DNA from: Archilochus colubris
Lineage: Eukaryota; Chordata; Aves; Apodiformes; Trochilidae
DNA length: 64,000 nucleotides
Assembly: GCA_023079485.1 (NCBI GenBank)
Contig: CM041083.1
Span: 174,399,480 to 174,463,479, forward strand
Direction of reading: 5' to 3'
This document shows positions 42,401 through 50,350 of this stretch, in pieces (the stretch's first letter is position 1; each line of letters begins with the position of its first letter). The notes beneath the pieces were generated by a model, which saw nothing but the letters and a program-made list of their open reading frames with translations, did not search any database and was not told where the DNA came from. Both the position numbers and the translations under genes were made by a program.

Positions 42401-45400
42401 GAATCCTACTATATTCTGAAATTCCTGTCATCCTAAACTTTGAGAAAATTCTACCTCACTCATATTTTCTTGTGAAAAGCCTATCACAGAATAAAACATC
42501 TGGTAGAACCACAGAGCATAAACAGAAATTGGAACTGATGAAATCTCAAGATGGCATCTGCCTTTCATTATGAGAGAGACATCTTTTTATAGGAAGAACT
42601 CTAAAAAACTCGTTATGCTCAACAATTACTGCCTTATTCTAGACTGACTGCCCTTGCTTTACAGTCATTGTTTCAGTTGCGTTCTTTTTGAATGGGTCCA
42701 GCTTTCATCTCTGCTTCAATCAGCATTTTAGGACATCTCAGAAGACAGAGAAGCCATGTTCTCCCAGTTTCATCATTTACTCCTTCATTGGCTCAGAAAT
42801 ATCTTACATTAAAGAAACTGGCATTGTGTCTTACTGCTGCCAAGATTTCAGCTTTCCAAGAAACCCCTGACATTTAGTAGCAAAGGCCTCCTCTCATACC
42901 TAATGCTGACCAAAGTGATGCATTAGAAGAAAGTCATTTAATGAGACAAAAGGTGACTCCCATGTCCCACACAGGAAAAAAAAAATTAAAAATCTGTTTA
43001 CATTTTTCATGAGTTTAGCCAGAGTGTTAATTTTCTTAATAAATGGCAGTAGAATTCTTCCATAAGCATCATACAGCAAGATCACAAATATTGTTTTACT
43101 TCTGCTAGCAGGTACTTCATGACTACTTACAGAACAGCCTTTCAAAATAGATTTTTTGTCCATGTGTGCACTCTGAGGTCACACAGACCCTGAGAAGGGC
43201 AGGCTTCTTCCCAGACCTTTTTTCCTCCTCACTAGGGGGATGTTCTGTCTCTTAAAGGAATTAGCAGAAAGTCTTTTCAGTAAACTATTGTGTGAGTAAG
43301 GACTATATTATAGAAGTACTAATGTACAGTCTGCATAATCTCCTTTAATGGAATTTAAGGCCAATTAGACATACATCATTTGGGCCATTTAGACATACAT
43401 ACGTCTTCATATCTTCTACTCTGCTTCAGAACAAGAAATCAAAGCAGCTTTCCTTTTCTTCAGACTACAAAAAAGGCAACCACTTCTCTCCTACTACTTC
43501 ATATATCTGTATTTAAATTACCAAATTTTCTACAATTTGACTTCTGCTCACTTAAACAGTGACTTCACTAAACCCTTCATTTTCTATCAACCAGTATTGT
43601 ATTTTATGCAGTTTTTCTACATTCAACTTTTAAAATATGCACTTTAACCTCACATTCACATCCTCACAGGACATAACCCACTTCCTGCTTCAGCTCACAA
43701 CATGAATCTACAGATTTCAAAACCACAGAGATATCCAAAGTCATATTTTTAACTGGAAACTGATGACTAGAAATAATTCCTTCTAATCTCCAGTGAACTG
43801 TATATAATTGTCAGGAAAAAAAGCTTGAAAAGCAAGGAGATTCATTCTGCAATACTGTCAAAGGCTAAAGCTGTTAAAAACAGATGCCCCAGACATAAAA
43901 AAGATAAAGATTACTTGATTTGTCATAGGCTATTATCCCTTTCCCATGAATAAAAATACTGCAAAGAGCAAAATACAAATATCTTCTTCCACAAGAGATT
44001 GGAGAACCAAGGGGAAAAGTGGTCTGTGCCTGGCTTATTAAACAGCACTTACATATTTCATAGTTAGCTTTAAACATGGCAGAGCAGGTTATAAGCCAGC
44101 TTTCTGTTCCTACCTACAGTCTCTGAACAAGGCACCAGTTCCACTGGATATGAAAGATTAACAACACGAAGCCTGTGAAAGTGACGAGACACTGAGAAGG
44201 TCCACAACTGTTACAGAACAACAGAACTTATTGTGTCAACTGACACTAGGTAAAGCACATCCATATTCAGCATGCTACCACTACAACTCATTCTTTTCCC
44301 TAAAAGGTCAATTTTAATGACAAGTCTTAACACACATTCTTACCTTTTTGTATCCTCTAGTAATTAACTAAGAGTTCAGGATTTTTTTCCCAGTTGTGCT
44401 AGAAACATAGATAGTGTTAAAAAAAAAAAGGACAAATACAAAAACCCCTGAAGTCATTATTAAATAATAAAAGTAGCAGATATAGATTGGAAAGAAAAAA
44501 ATCCATCAGTACTGCCATGCCTTCAAGAAATGAGTAAGTAATACATACTTTTCTGCCTGGAGTTTTGTGGTTTTAACTATCAAGTCCTGGGTTTGTTCCT
44601 TTGCTGCCTAGAAAACAATTAGAATGGTTAAGCATATGATAAACAAACATATCAAATGTATTACACAAACCTTTAGAATATGTAATAGTTTTGAAACCAT
44701 CTATGAGAAATTTAAAGAGTACTCCTTGAAACAAAAGGACTTCTTGAAGTCATTACCTCTTTTTTTCAGACGTGAAAAAAACTTAATAAACTTATCAACT
44801 TATATTTTCACCTTTATATACACCTGAATTTACACACAGTTAATTTTAGTGACAACATTACTGAATGTCAGGGAAAACATTATAGTTCTGATTTTTTTTG
44901 ATTGACCACAGACTGCAAATTGTTTCCTGTTACAAAATTTTAAAAATCTTGTACCAGTACTCATCCATCCATTCTGGACAATTTGAATACAGTTGCACAT
45001 TTTACAGATGGGGAGGAAAAGAAAAGTATTTGTTAACAAGTTAAGCTCTGCAGTCCAAGCAGTTTACAGGGGAGTAAAGAAGCAAGTGCAAAGCATTTAA
45101 GAACTTCATCACAGCACTAAATGTTCAGTGATGACAATGCAAGGGAATCCATGCAAAAACCATTCTGCTACAGACAGCAGCTGCATGACTAAAAGGATTG
45201 CTGAAACTGAAGTTAAAGACTTCTGAAGTTCACAATTCAACCTGAAGGCAAAAGGCATCCAAAATAGTTGGTTTACCACTGAATACCACCAGTGATCATT
45301 TAGGCAGGAAAGAAAAAGGATTTAGAAAAAAAAAAACAAACAAAAACAACACAACCTGAAATCTAAATGCATTTAGTATGGAATAATATTGCAGGCAAAG

Positions 45401-48400
45401 AGTTGGAAAGAGCTGTAAGGGTATTCTGCATTAATAATTCCAGGACTGTAATAGGTCTAAATTACAGTGTTTGGAAAATGAAGATGCCAGTCTTGAAACC
45501 TTTGAGATGCCTAATTCAAGTAGATATGGATACCAATTCATTTCAGCCTTTCTATCTGTCACACTACATTAGCTACAACAAAAGACCAGGTGAGGTACAG
45601 GAACACCTCAGAAGTTGAAACAAGGACTGCAGCAACTCAAGTACAGCTTCAGGAGCCTGGGCTGCTCCGTGAATGTAGACAGCAGGCATCACTGAAGTGC
45701 CAGTTTCTGAATTTTCTAAAGGAAATTATTATAGACTAGCATGGAAATTTTATTAAAAAACATTAGAATTTACTGAAGATTTACTAGTTCCAAAATAATT
45801 TAAGGTTTCTTATATAAATAATAGTATTTAGATTTTTAATATATTTGTGCTTTAAACTTTTTTAAATAGAATTGATTTTTCAGTGCTTCAGCCTAGCAAA
45901 AAAAAAAAGACTGTTACAACAAAGAACTGGACCCAAATTTTTCAGTATGGCAATATACTAAGCCCTGATCCCCCCCCCCCCTTCAGAATTGCAGATATTA
46001 ATAAACCAAAAAGAAGAAATTTGCTTCTCTTCCAATACCTTCTGGACAGAAGTACCAATTGCCAAGAAGAATGTTAACAGCAGAAAGGAAGGAAAAGCAG
46101 TTTTTTTCTGAATTTAACTAGATATATGAGAAAGCCAGTTTCATTTAAATACATGCCAAATTCTGTTACTATTGTATGTATGTAACGTGAGCTCACATCT
46201 AAGTAAAACCTGGTAACCAGGAGAAAGGAGTCCAACGTGCCAGGAAAATCAGAAAGCTGATATTTGATGTTCCTTGAAGATCCAAAACAGAAATATTTTT
46301 CTCTTCCTCCCCATCACAGTATACTAATTAAAACATTCATTATCCTTTAACTGCACTTTAGTCCATTGCAGTACTTGCTTCCTTCTCTCCTTTTCAGCCT
46401 CTGCATTTATCAAGTCAATGTCCTGAAATCACATCCTGACAGTATCTAGTCATCAGGAATGGAAGGTATTATAACCTTACAAAATAAAAACAGAAAAAGC
46501 TTTGTAGTTTATCAATACACAGTCCCTTTCTTGCATTTCTTCTGCTCCCTTAATGCACTGTTATCTTAGCAAACTTCTCATATGCTATTGATACTCCTCT
46601 TTATATCTTCTATTTGTTCTACTCTCAGTTCATTTTTGTCTTCTTATTCAGCTTGAGCACAAGCTTGCACGTCTTCATGTCCTATTATTACAGATAAAAC
46701 ACCAGAGTATTTGACAGCTGACTGCTAGTCCATGGACTTAATAACTTATGTTCATACAGACAAAGAAAACATGGGTAGAATTGAGACAAGTTACAAGTTC
46801 TACAAGGCTCTAGAGGAAACCTCCTGTGAGGCACAGAACAAAACTATCTACCAATTTTAATAGAAAAAGAAATCACTGCAGGGTGGCTCTAGTCTGGGGA
46901 AAAAAAAAGTATCACAGAGAACAGTTACACTTCATGGTCTAAAGGCAGAAAAGAGCAAAAATCTGCATGGACACTTGATTCATTTTTACATCCAAGAGTT
47001 CAGTCAAACAGTTCTGAACTGCACTAGGGAATACATCCACATTAGCAGTGTTCAAAGAGATCCGAGACCTCTGAGGTGCATTACCCATTGCCTTCCAAAA
47101 CTGAAACTGAAGTACTGCAGTGCACTGCACTGTGCTCTCACACCTTTTGAAATGAGTTCATCAAACCACAAGCATTCTTATGGGAATGACATACAATGAC
47201 TACGAAACCTATTCATATAAGCAGGGGGACATCTAAATCCCCACACACACATTAGGAAGGTAAAAAAGAGACTGTTTTCACAGGATTGTTTTTAGTGCAG
47301 AATTCTCATTCATAGGTTATAACAGATGTGCTATAGTCAAAGCAGATTTGGTTTGGCAAAACATTTCCACTTCAATATCCATAAACCTTTTAAACTCATC
47401 ACTGTATTGGGCTTGTACACTAAACCCAAGCCTAGATTATATGCTGCATTATAAAGCACAACTTTATTTTACCCCCTCCTGGAACATTATGGATTTGGGA
47501 TTAATATGAAATACAATAGGTTTAGTTGTGTATCAGCTTTTCAAGACAATATTATGAAACAAAACCAAGAGAATGAAGGTGGCACACTAGGTCTGCCTCC
47601 CTCTTTTGATTCCAGGATACTTTGTTAGGAAAATACTTGGAAGTATTGCATCAAAGGAAGCATGGCCAGCAGATCAAGAGAGAGAATTCTGCCTCTCTAT
47701 TCTCCTTTTGAGACCTCACCCAGTGTACCCAGTGTCCAGCTCTAGAGCTCTCAACACAAGAGGGATGTGGATCTGTGGGGAGTGGGTCCAGAGGGCCATA
47801 AAAATGATCAGAGGGCTGGAGCACCTCACCTATAAAGATGGGCTGAGAGAGTTGGGATTGTTCAGCCTGGAGAGAAGGCTCTGGGGAGAAATTTTAACAA
47901 CCTTCCAGTACCTGAAGGGGGCCTGCAAGAAAGCTGGGGAGAAACTTTGCAAAAGCAAATAGTGACAGGATGAGGGGCAATGGTCTTAAACTAAAGCAGG
48001 GTAGATTTAGATTAGATATTATGAAGAAGTTCTTTACTATGAGGGTGGCGAAATGCTGGATTAAGTTGCCCAGAGGGGTGGTAAAGCCCCCCACCCATGG
48101 AGACATTCAAGGCCAGACCTGATGGGGCTCTGAGCAATCTGATCTAGTTAAAGATGTCCCTGCTCCCTGCAGGGGGGGTGGATTAAATGACCTTCAAAGG
48201 CCCCTTCCAGCCCAGTGCATTCTACTATTCTGTGAAGTATTTATATGAAAACAGAACTTAAGAGATGTGCTCAATGCAAAAGGCACAAATTTTAAACAGA
48301 AATACACAAATGTAGTTAACCCTTTCATCTAAAAAACATAAAATCTAATAAAATGTTTTCTCTCTACTCACAAATGGATATGATACTGATATTCTCAACC

Positions 48401-49911
48401 TTGAAAGAAATTAAAACTATTTCCTCAATGCTTTGAAAAGTAACTAAAAAGAAAGATTCTAATATCCTAAAGTAACATAATATGCATACTATGCAAAAAT
48501 CTTAGTGTCACTGTTAATCCTCCAAAATAATTATTTATCCTTTTAAAAGAAAACAGTGGCACCTCAAAAGGAAAGACACACAAAGCACATCTATTTATAT
48601 ATTACCTTCAGACGACTGGACATATCTTCACAGCTGCTGCTCATTGCTTGCACATCTTCATTTATACTCTCAAGCTCCTAAATAAGTTCAAATAACAGTG
48701 ACTGTGTTTAGAGGCAGAAACACCAGACCCAGCTTCATCCCACTGAAATGATATGCCCAAGTTACAAGGAACACAGTTGCTCTAGGGTCCCTGTATATCA
48801 ATGGAGAGAATGCACCTCTAAAGAACAATATTCACTTGGTATTTCTATCTGTTTGTATCACGATTCCTCTCTGTGCAGGATTTTCATCAAATTAAATACA
48901 TGCTGAAAAATTTGTCCTGTGAAGCATATTTGTCCTGAAAAGCCAAAATCTCTCTTAATTATTCTCTTTTTTAAAACTCCAAATTACAAAGGAGTATTCT
49001 TGACTCCAGCTAGTCAAACTCTGAAAACATTACCTCTTTAACTTGCTTGAATATGTGGACAAACTCTTCATTTATGGCTAAGCTTCGTCGTTCAATGTCT
49101 CCGCGGAGGTTTCTTCGGGTGCGCAAACTGTTCTCAACAAAAAAGGTCGAGAGAGCCTTGAGTGCTTCCAGCATTTCCTAGGAAATAAAAAAGAGACCTT
49201 ACCTTTGCACACAATTAAAAAGAAGCAAGTTACAGTCTGCAACCACCGCAAGCTGATGGTTTTAGGAAAAAACAAACCTAACTACTACGTGGTTTTAGGG
49301 ACAAAAATTGCCAAAACACACTCCAGACCAGGTGCTAAAGAACTTAAATAACGGCTGAGCCTTCCTTGGGTTTGGACAACATACAACTTGACCTCGTATT
49401 TTAAAACAGCTTCAATCAGTAACATGACATTGGGTTAAAGCATCACCTATCCCCAGCTATAAAACACTTAAATTAGAAAACCCCCAAGAGGTGTCCTTCG
49501 AGCTAAATAACACAAACCTCCCTGCGACCTGAAGGGAACGAACAGGTGCGCGGCATGTCCCTGGAGAAGCAAAAATTAATTGTTATCTTCACTTAAGACT
49601 GCAAACGTCAGCTTGCGACTCCGCAGCGGAACTGAGGGGATGACAGGGCTCGCTTCCCACTCCCGGAGCCTATCGGGGGCTCGCAGCCCCTGACGGCTCA
49701 TCCGGCCGCTTCGCCGCAGGGCGCTCCCCGCCGCGCCGGCCCTGGCCCCTGCTCCCCCCAAGCCCCCGGCCGCTTCCCGTCCCACCTTGTCATTGTCCAG
49801 CCGCGTCTCCAGGATCTTGTTGAGCTTGCGGGACAGGGGGTTGCTGCCGGGGGCAGCCGGGAGGCCCGAGGCGGGAGCGGCGGCCGGCGGCGGAGCGGCA
49901 GTGTCGGCCAT
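3406..49911 (-). CDS. COG6: COG6, conserved oligomeric Golgi complex subunit 6 (18 of about 19 coding exons; 3' end off-window)
   Basis: Join on the minus strand, 5' to 3': 49911-49786, 49177-49034, 48677-48606, 44607-44549, 34746-34635, 32641-32559, 32321-32251, 31057-30964, 27515-27387, 27274-27183, 23338-23274, 19694-19603, 18888-18771, 10728-10597, 10066-9899, 7983-7876, 6398-6345, 3485-3406. This totals 1,799 nt (599 codons plus 2 nt), all in one frame, with GT donors and AG acceptors at every junction. The translation matches vertebrate COG6 along its whole length as recalled from the human protein of 657 residues. Family knowledge: COG6 belongs to lobe B (COG5-8) of the COG tether, a CATCHR-family complex at the cytosolic face of the Golgi that captures intra-Golgi retrograde vesicles and maintains glycosyltransferase sorting; human defects cause a congenital disorder of glycosylation. 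The terminal exon, beginning after the split Lys codon at 3406, was searched for in 1-3405 and not found. No frameshift or internal stop was seen, so the gene looks functional. Confidence 0.97.
3690..4076 (+). mobile_element. CR1 LINE 3' fragment (sense) interrupted by a T/G tract
   Basis: Contains the standard CR1 3' UTR in order: GGTTTAGACTAGATATTAGG, AAGAATTTCTTTACTGAAAG, CACTGGAACAGGTTGCCCAG, ATCCCTGGAGGCATTTAA, then GGTTGGACTTGGTGATCTCA, and terminal CATTCTGTG. Between the last two blocks (about 3935-4010) the usual sequence is replaced by a T/G-rich expansion. It lies in COG6 intron 17. Confidence 0.92.
4478..4605 (+). mobile_element. CR1 LINE 3'-end fragment (sense, diverged)
   Basis: Matches the CR1 terminus: CAGGTTGGATGGGGCTCTGA, a CTGATGTAGAAGTTGTCCCT-like segment, CATGGCAAGGA, ACTAGATGATCTTCAAATG, CCACTTCCAATTCAAACAAT and TCTAT. 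It lies in intron 17 about 400 bp from the other sense CR1. The two may be separate insertions, since both carry the 3' end. Confidence 0.85.
6345..6398 (-). CDS. COG6: COG6 exon 17 (residues 556-573)
   Basis: 18 codons in phase 0: [18 protein letters not shown]. The acceptor is TTCTTAG and the donor is GTAAGC. It was found by looking for the expected linker between QQHKPEQ and the QFDRYLS motif. It is Ser-rich and diverges more from human (recalled as GSLANMPNLDSVTLKAAM) than the other exons do. Both splice sites and phase fit exactly, so I consider it real. Confidence 0.9.
6399..7875 (-). other. COG6: COG6 intron 16
   Basis: No interspersed repeat is recognised. It contains the 16-bp palindrome at 7443-7458. 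Confidence 0.75.
7443..7458. other. Perfect 16-bp palindrome centred on CACGTG
   Basis: CACTCCACGTGGAGTG is its own reverse complement. It is flanked by an outer 8-bp inverted repeat (GCATGCAG at about 7430 and CTGCATGC at about 7481). The centre is an E-box for bHLH factors such as USF or MYC/MAX. It lies in COG6 intron 16. Confidence 0.7.
7876..7983 (-). CDS. COG6: COG6 exon 16 (residues 520-555)
   Basis: 36 codons in phase 0: [20 protein letters not shown] then [16 protein letters not shown]. The acceptor is CTTTCAG and the donor is GTAAGC. It corresponds to the human stretch ending QQHKPEQ, with conservative changes only. Confidence 0.97.
7984..9898 (-). other. COG6: COG6 intron 15
   Basis: AT-rich. 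I see no repeat, RNA gene or other coding segment in it. Confidence 0.75.
9899..10066 (-). CDS. COG6: COG6 exon 15 (residues 464-519)
   Basis: 56 codons in phase 0, the largest exon seen: [20 protein letters not shown], then [20 protein letters not shown] and [16 protein letters not shown]. The acceptor is TTTTAG and the donor is GTAAGC. It is highly conserved across vertebrates. Confidence 0.98.
10067..10596 (-). other. COG6: COG6 intron 14
   Basis: 530 bp. A pyrimidine-rich stretch (TTTTTTTTTCCTCCCCTCC, about 10549-10572) lies just downstream of exon 14 on the transcribed strand, where it reads as purines. Nothing else was seen. Confidence 0.75.
10597..10728 (-). CDS. COG6: COG6 exon 14 (residues 420-463)
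   Basis: 44 codons in phase 0: [20 protein letters not shown], then [20 protein letters not shown] and DFVQ. The acceptor is CTTCAG and the donor is GTATAA. The proline-rich start is probably a surface loop between helices. Confidence 0.97.
13941..14315 (+). mobile_element. CR1 LINE 3' fragment (sense, diverged)
   Basis: Contains GAAGGGACTGGAGTATCTCC, AGAGAGGCTGAGTTCAGCCT and GGAGAAGAGAAAGCTCAGAG, which are the CR1 'ctggagcacctc...ggctgagagagttggg...cagcctggagaagag' region. It ends CCAGTTCTGCAATTCTGTGA. The middle is degraded. It lies in COG6 intron 13 and is followed directly by an A/C-rich tract. Confidence 0.88.
14316..14372. repeat. A/C-rich low-complexity tract after a CR1 3' end
   Basis: An A run of about 12, then CAAACC, CAAAAAACC, AAAACCC and AAACAAAAAG. 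CR1 elements do not normally carry poly-A tails, so this tract is either the insertion target or later expansion. Confidence 0.75.
15114..15155. repeat. Poly-A tract with two G interruptions
   Basis: 42 bases of A broken by two single G residues in COG6 intron 13. On the transcribed (minus) strand it is poly-T. No retroposed gene was recognised next to it. Confidence 0.9.
18284..18313. repeat. (TA)n-rich microsatellite
   Basis: Tandem AT/TA units with a TTT interruption (ATATATATATTTATATATAT) in COG6 intron 13. Confidence 0.85.
18771..18888 (-). CDS. COG6: COG6 exon 13 (residues 380-419)
   Basis: 118 nt reading [20 protein letters not shown] then [19 protein letters not shown], ending in phase 0. 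The acceptor is GCTTCAG. The donor GTTTGT is a less common variant of the consensus. The next intron is about 8 kb. Confidence 0.97.
18889..19602 (-). other. COG6: COG6 intron 12
   Basis: 714 bp of AT-rich sequence with no recognised repeat or gene. Confidence 0.75.
19603..19694 (-). CDS. COG6: COG6 exon 12 (residues 350-380)
   Basis: 92 nt reading [20 protein letters not shown] then [10 protein letters not shown], plus AG of a split Ser codon. The acceptor is CTGCAG and the donor is GTATGC. The segment is close to identical to human COG6 as I recall it and belongs to the C-terminal helical bundle of the CATCHR fold. Confidence 0.97.
21980..22225 (+). mobile_element. CR1 LINE 3' fragment (sense, old)
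   Basis: Recognisable pieces are GAGGTTCCTTCTGAACATCA, GGAAACACTTTGTTATTGTC, CACTGGCTTAAATTGTCTAG, GAGAGGCTGATGAGTCTCCA, TCCTTGAAGATTTTCAAAAC, GGACTAGATAACTCCAGAAG and TCCCTGCC, ending CTGTAATTCTGTGC. Order and spacing match the CR1 3' UTR. It lies in COG6 intron 11. Confidence 0.88.
22698..22730. repeat. A-rich low-complexity tract
   Basis: A13 followed by CAAAACAAAAAAACAAA in COG6 intron 11. It is the same A/C-rich class as several others in the window. Confidence 0.8.
23274..23338 (-). CDS. COG6: COG6 exon 11 (residues 328-349)
   Basis: 65 nt completing a split Gly codon and reading [20 protein letters not shown] plus K, ending in phase 0. The acceptor is CTGTAG and the donor is GTGAGG. 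The motif [11 protein letters not shown] is strongly conserved in the family. Confidence 0.96.
23339..27182 (-). other. COG6: COG6 intron 10
   Basis: About 3.8 kb. Apart from the T/G tract with G9 at about 24.9 kb I see nothing identifiable. Confidence 0.75.
24890..24941. repeat. T/G low-complexity tract with G9 run
   Basis: GTTTGTTTGGGG, T9, G9 and then (TTG)5 in COG6 intron 10. The G9 run starts at about 24915. Confidence 0.85.
27183..27274 (-). CDS. COG6: COG6 exon 10 (residues 297-328)
   Basis: 92 nt reading [20 protein letters not shown] then [10 protein letters not shown]. It is separated from exon 9 by only 112 bp, the shortest intron in the gene. The acceptor is TTTAG and the donor is GTAGTAC. 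The [11 protein letters not shown] helix follows directly from the conserved SHDPLR of exon 9. Confidence 0.97.
27387..27515 (-). CDS. COG6: COG6 exon 9 (residues 254-297)
   Basis: 129 nt reading [20 protein letters not shown], then [20 protein letters not shown] and PL, with split Lys and Arg codons at its ends. The acceptor is AACAG and the donor is GTACAG. The [26 protein letters not shown] block is the most diagnostic sequence of the COG6 family. Confidence 0.98.
27516..30963 (-). other. COG6: COG6 intron 8
   Basis: About 3.4 kb, AT-rich, with a short A14 run near 29,769 and A/C-rich patches near 28,165. No interspersed repeat or gene was recognised. Confidence 0.75.
30964..31057 (-). 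CDS. COG6: COG6 exon 8 (residues 223-254)
   Basis: 94 nt reading [20 protein letters not shown] then [11 protein letters not shown] split Asn opens the exon and a split Lys closes it. The acceptor is TTATAG and the donor is GTAAGT. The ECR.LTQESCD and DRPVLYKY motifs are hallmarks of animal COG6. Confidence 0.97.
31058..32250 (-). other. COG6: COG6 intron 7
   Basis: 1.2 kb. It includes a 14-bp palindrome CAATTAATTAATTG near 31,249. Nothing else was seen. Confidence 0.75.
32251..32321 (-). CDS. COG6: COG6 exon 7 (residues 199-223, both end codons split)
   Basis: 71 nt reading [20 protein letters not shown] then WTQ, with one base at each end belonging to split codons. The acceptor is CTTGTAG. 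The donor GTAGGGC matches consensus poorly beyond GTA, so this is a possible weak splice site. Skipping it would shift the frame. The exon is flanked by a short 237 bp intron on its 5' side. Confidence 0.95.
32559..32641 (-). CDS. COG6: COG6 exon 6 (residues 172-199, last codon split)
   Basis: 83 nt encoding [20 protein letters not shown] then RTNQQRA, plus GG of a split Gly codon. The acceptor is TTTTTAG and the donor is GTGAGT, the strongest donor in the gene. The Gly codon is completed by the C that opens exon 7, giving the family motif AGLEIMEQ. Confidence 0.96.
32785..33735 (-). mobile_element. CR1 LINE fragment (antisense) retaining the end of ORF2
   Basis: The longest CR1 in the window. 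On the minus strand it carries a broken reverse-transcriptase ORF2 C-terminus, then the 3' UTR (NNNCACAAGGAAAT...TTAGATTGGATGTTAGGAAA-type sequence and CCAAGGAAGTGGTGGAGTC). The last terminal bases are eroded. On the + strand the copy reads CACCACTTCCTTGGGCAGCT and AACATCCAATCTAAATCTCC. It lies in COG6 intron 5. Confidence 0.93.
33243..33614 (-). pseudogene. CR1 ORF2 (reverse transcriptase) C-terminal remnant
   Basis: An open stretch of about 120 codons. It has motifs of the CR1 ORF2 end after the RT catalytic domain: [50 protein letters not shown] and [20 protein letters not shown]. The catalytic YADD-type region is absent, because the element is 5'-truncated. No start of its own is expected. 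It is non-functional and harmless to COG6 because it is intronic and antisense to the LINE-free coding frame. Confidence 0.88.
34242..34257. repeat. (CA)8 microsatellite
   Basis: Perfect CA dinucleotide repeat in COG6 intron 4, about 380 bp from the exon 5 donor. Confidence 0.9.
34635..34746 (-). CDS. COG6: COG6 exon 5 (residues 134-171)
   Basis: 112 nt. It completes the split Asn codon and reads [29 protein letters not shown] and TKDEPITE, ending in phase 0. The acceptor is TCTCAG and the donor is GTAACT. The AQVADAF..KFQLT motif followed by the DE..LLRGT stretch is characteristic of COG6 at the transition from coiled-coil to the helical-bundle part of the CATCHR fold. Confidence 0.97.
35236..35263. 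repeat. (AAAC)n microsatellite
   Basis: Six or so tandem AAAC units (AAACAAACAAAC) in COG6 intron 4. Confidence 0.9.
37066..37112 (-). mobile_element. CR1 LINE 3' terminus stub (antisense)
   Basis: The + strand reads CACAGAATCATAGAATCGTC then TGGGTTGGAAGGGACCTCAAA, the standard reverse of the CR1 3' end with two terminal octamers. Similarity then stops abruptly and C/A-rich sequence follows. It lies in COG6 intron 4. Confidence 0.92.
37107..37177. repeat. C/A-rich low-complexity tract replacing CR1 body
   Basis: About 70 bases with no G and very few T: repeats of CCACC, CCAACC, ACCACA and CAAAACC. It joins the CR1 stub exactly where the element should continue. Read on the CR1 sense strand it is a T/G-rich tract. 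Confidence 0.85.
38354..38371. repeat. Poly-A (A18) run
   Basis: Uninterrupted A run in COG6 intron 4, with no recognisable retroposed sequence attached. Confidence 0.9.
44549..44607 (-). CDS. COG6: COG6 exon 4 (residues 115-134, last codon split)
   Basis: 59 nt encoding [19 protein letters not shown] plus two bases (AA) of an Asn codon completed in exon 5. The acceptor is CTAG and the donor is GTATGT. It is the end of the N-terminal coiled-coil. It is separated from exon 3 by about 4 kb that includes a CR1, and from exon 5 by about 9.8 kb, the longest intron seen. Confidence 0.95.
45970..45981. repeat. Poly-C (C12) run
   Basis: Twelve consecutive C residues in COG6 intron 3. On the transcribed minus strand this is G12. 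Confidence 0.9.
47590..48236 (+). mobile_element. CR1 LINE 3' fragment (sense, about 640 bp, well preserved)
   Basis: Contains in order GTCCAGAGGGCCATAAAAAT, GATCAGAGGGCTGGAGCACC, GGGCTGAGAGAGTTGGGATT, GTTCAGCCTGGAGAGAAGGC, TTAGATTAGATATTATGAAG, GTTGCCCAGAGGGGTGGTAA, CCTGATGGGGCTCTGAGCAA, GGCCCCTTCCAGCCCAGTGC and a TTCTACTATTCTGTG end. The 5' 150 bases are less certain. It lies in COG6 intron 3. A G-run (GGGGGGGT) near 48174 sits in the 3' UTR. Confidence 0.94.
48606..48677 (-). CDS. COG6: COG6 exon 3 (residues 91-114)
   Basis: 24 codons in phase 0 ([20 protein letters not shown] then SRLK), continuing the N-terminal coiled-coil. The acceptor is AG before GAGCTTGAG and the donor is GTAATATA. 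The human protein has a similar segment (ELESISEDVQAMSNCCQDM), so identity is secure despite the short length. Confidence 0.96.
48678..49033 (-). other. COG6: COG6 intron 2
   Basis: 356 bp of unremarkable sequence. No repeat was recognised. Confidence 0.75.
49034..49177 (-). CDS. COG6: COG6 exon 2 (residues 43-90)
   Basis: 48 codons in phase 0, from [18 protein letters not shown] through the Arg-rich stretch [13 protein letters not shown] to HIFKQVKE. It has acceptor TTTCCTAG and donor GTAATG. The heptad-like charged and leucine pattern fits the start of the N-terminal coiled-coil by which lobe B subunits pack together. This is the most conserved N-terminal part of the family. Confidence 0.97.
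49178..49785 (-). other. COG6: COG6 intron 1
   Basis: 608 bp. The part nearest exon 1 (from about 49,605) belongs to the CpG-rich promoter block. The remainder drops back to AT-rich sequence. Confidence 0.75.
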
Positions 49912-50040
49912 GGCTGCGGCCCTCCCCGGCGGTGCGGTGGCGTTCGGGCTCCGGCGGAAACGCGAGCCCCGGGCTTTGGTTCCGGGCCGGCCCCGGAGCC
50001 GAGACCTACGGCAGCTTGGTGTGGGGCTTGGGCGTGTGTT
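49605..50040. promoter_or_regulatory. COG6: CpG-island-like promoter of COG6
   Basis: Sharp rise in G+C and CpG density around exon 1, against AT-rich DNA on both sides. CpGs run densely from the intron-1 end (about 49,610) through exon 1 to about 50,035. There is no TATA box in front of the start codon. The 5' leader on the minus strand is GC-rich and includes a CCGGAA core (near 49,984) that could bind an ETS factor. This is typical of a housekeeping gene with dispersed initiation. The exact transcription start cannot be placed. Such islands often initiate in both directions, but no rightward coding gene is seen next to it. Confidence 0.8.
49786..49911 (-). CDS. COG6: COG6 exon 1 (start codon, residues 1-42)
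   Basis: It encodes a variable Ala/Pro-rich N-terminus of about 22 residues (begins MADTAAPPP), then the conserved segment [19 protein letters not shown]. The ATG at 49909-49911 has a strong Kozak context (GCAGCCATGG on the minus strand). It is the only start that joins the conserved segment in frame. The exon ends in phase 0 on a Lys codon, followed by donor GTGGGA. The disordered N-terminus is shorter than in human, which is ordinary divergence. Confidence 0.96.
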
Positions 50041-50350
50041 GGGAGGTACAGATTGTGCTCCCAGGAATAATTGGGAAATTTGGGGCTGGTGTTAAGGAAG
50101 GGAGGTCTTTCCCTGAGGTGTTCCTTTCATTAAATAAGTGCTTTAGTTATGAGAATAACTAAGGCAGGAAAAATAAGCTGACTTTTTATCATAGAAGTGA
50201 GTTGCAATGTCAGCAAAAGCGTGTGAAACCAAGCACTTTCAGCTCTTTGTGTCCCGATGCGGAGGTTTTACCCCCGAGGTCTTCTCCTTGCACCTCCGGA
50301 GCAGCTCCATGGCTGTGTCAGCAGGGATGGGGGGAAACCCTCTCACCCAC
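50041..50350. other. Promoter-flanking sequence, nothing recognised
   Basis: The sequence between the CpG-rich promoter and the minisatellite drops quickly in CpG content. No conserved reading frame, repeat or RNA gene was seen. Confidence 0.6.

Larger units (their letters stand above)
34747..44548 (-). other. COG6: COG6 intron 4
   Basis: Longest intron seen, 9.8 kb. It contains the AAAC microsatellite at 35236, the CR1 stub with C/A tract at 37066-37177 and the A18 run at 38354. About 6 kb (38.4-44.5 kb) shows no recognisable repeat or coding content. Confidence 0.75.
44608..48605 (-). other. COG6: COG6 intron 3
   Basis: 4 kb. Contains the best-preserved sense CR1 in the gene (47590-48236), the C12 run and an A/C-rich patch near 45,330-45,355. 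Confidence 0.75.

Noticed and set aside
49787..50095. 102-codon + strand frame over the COG6 promoter
   Set aside because: It is the antisense shadow of exon 1 and GC-rich leader, with only Gly/Ala/Arg-rich composition and no recognisable domain.
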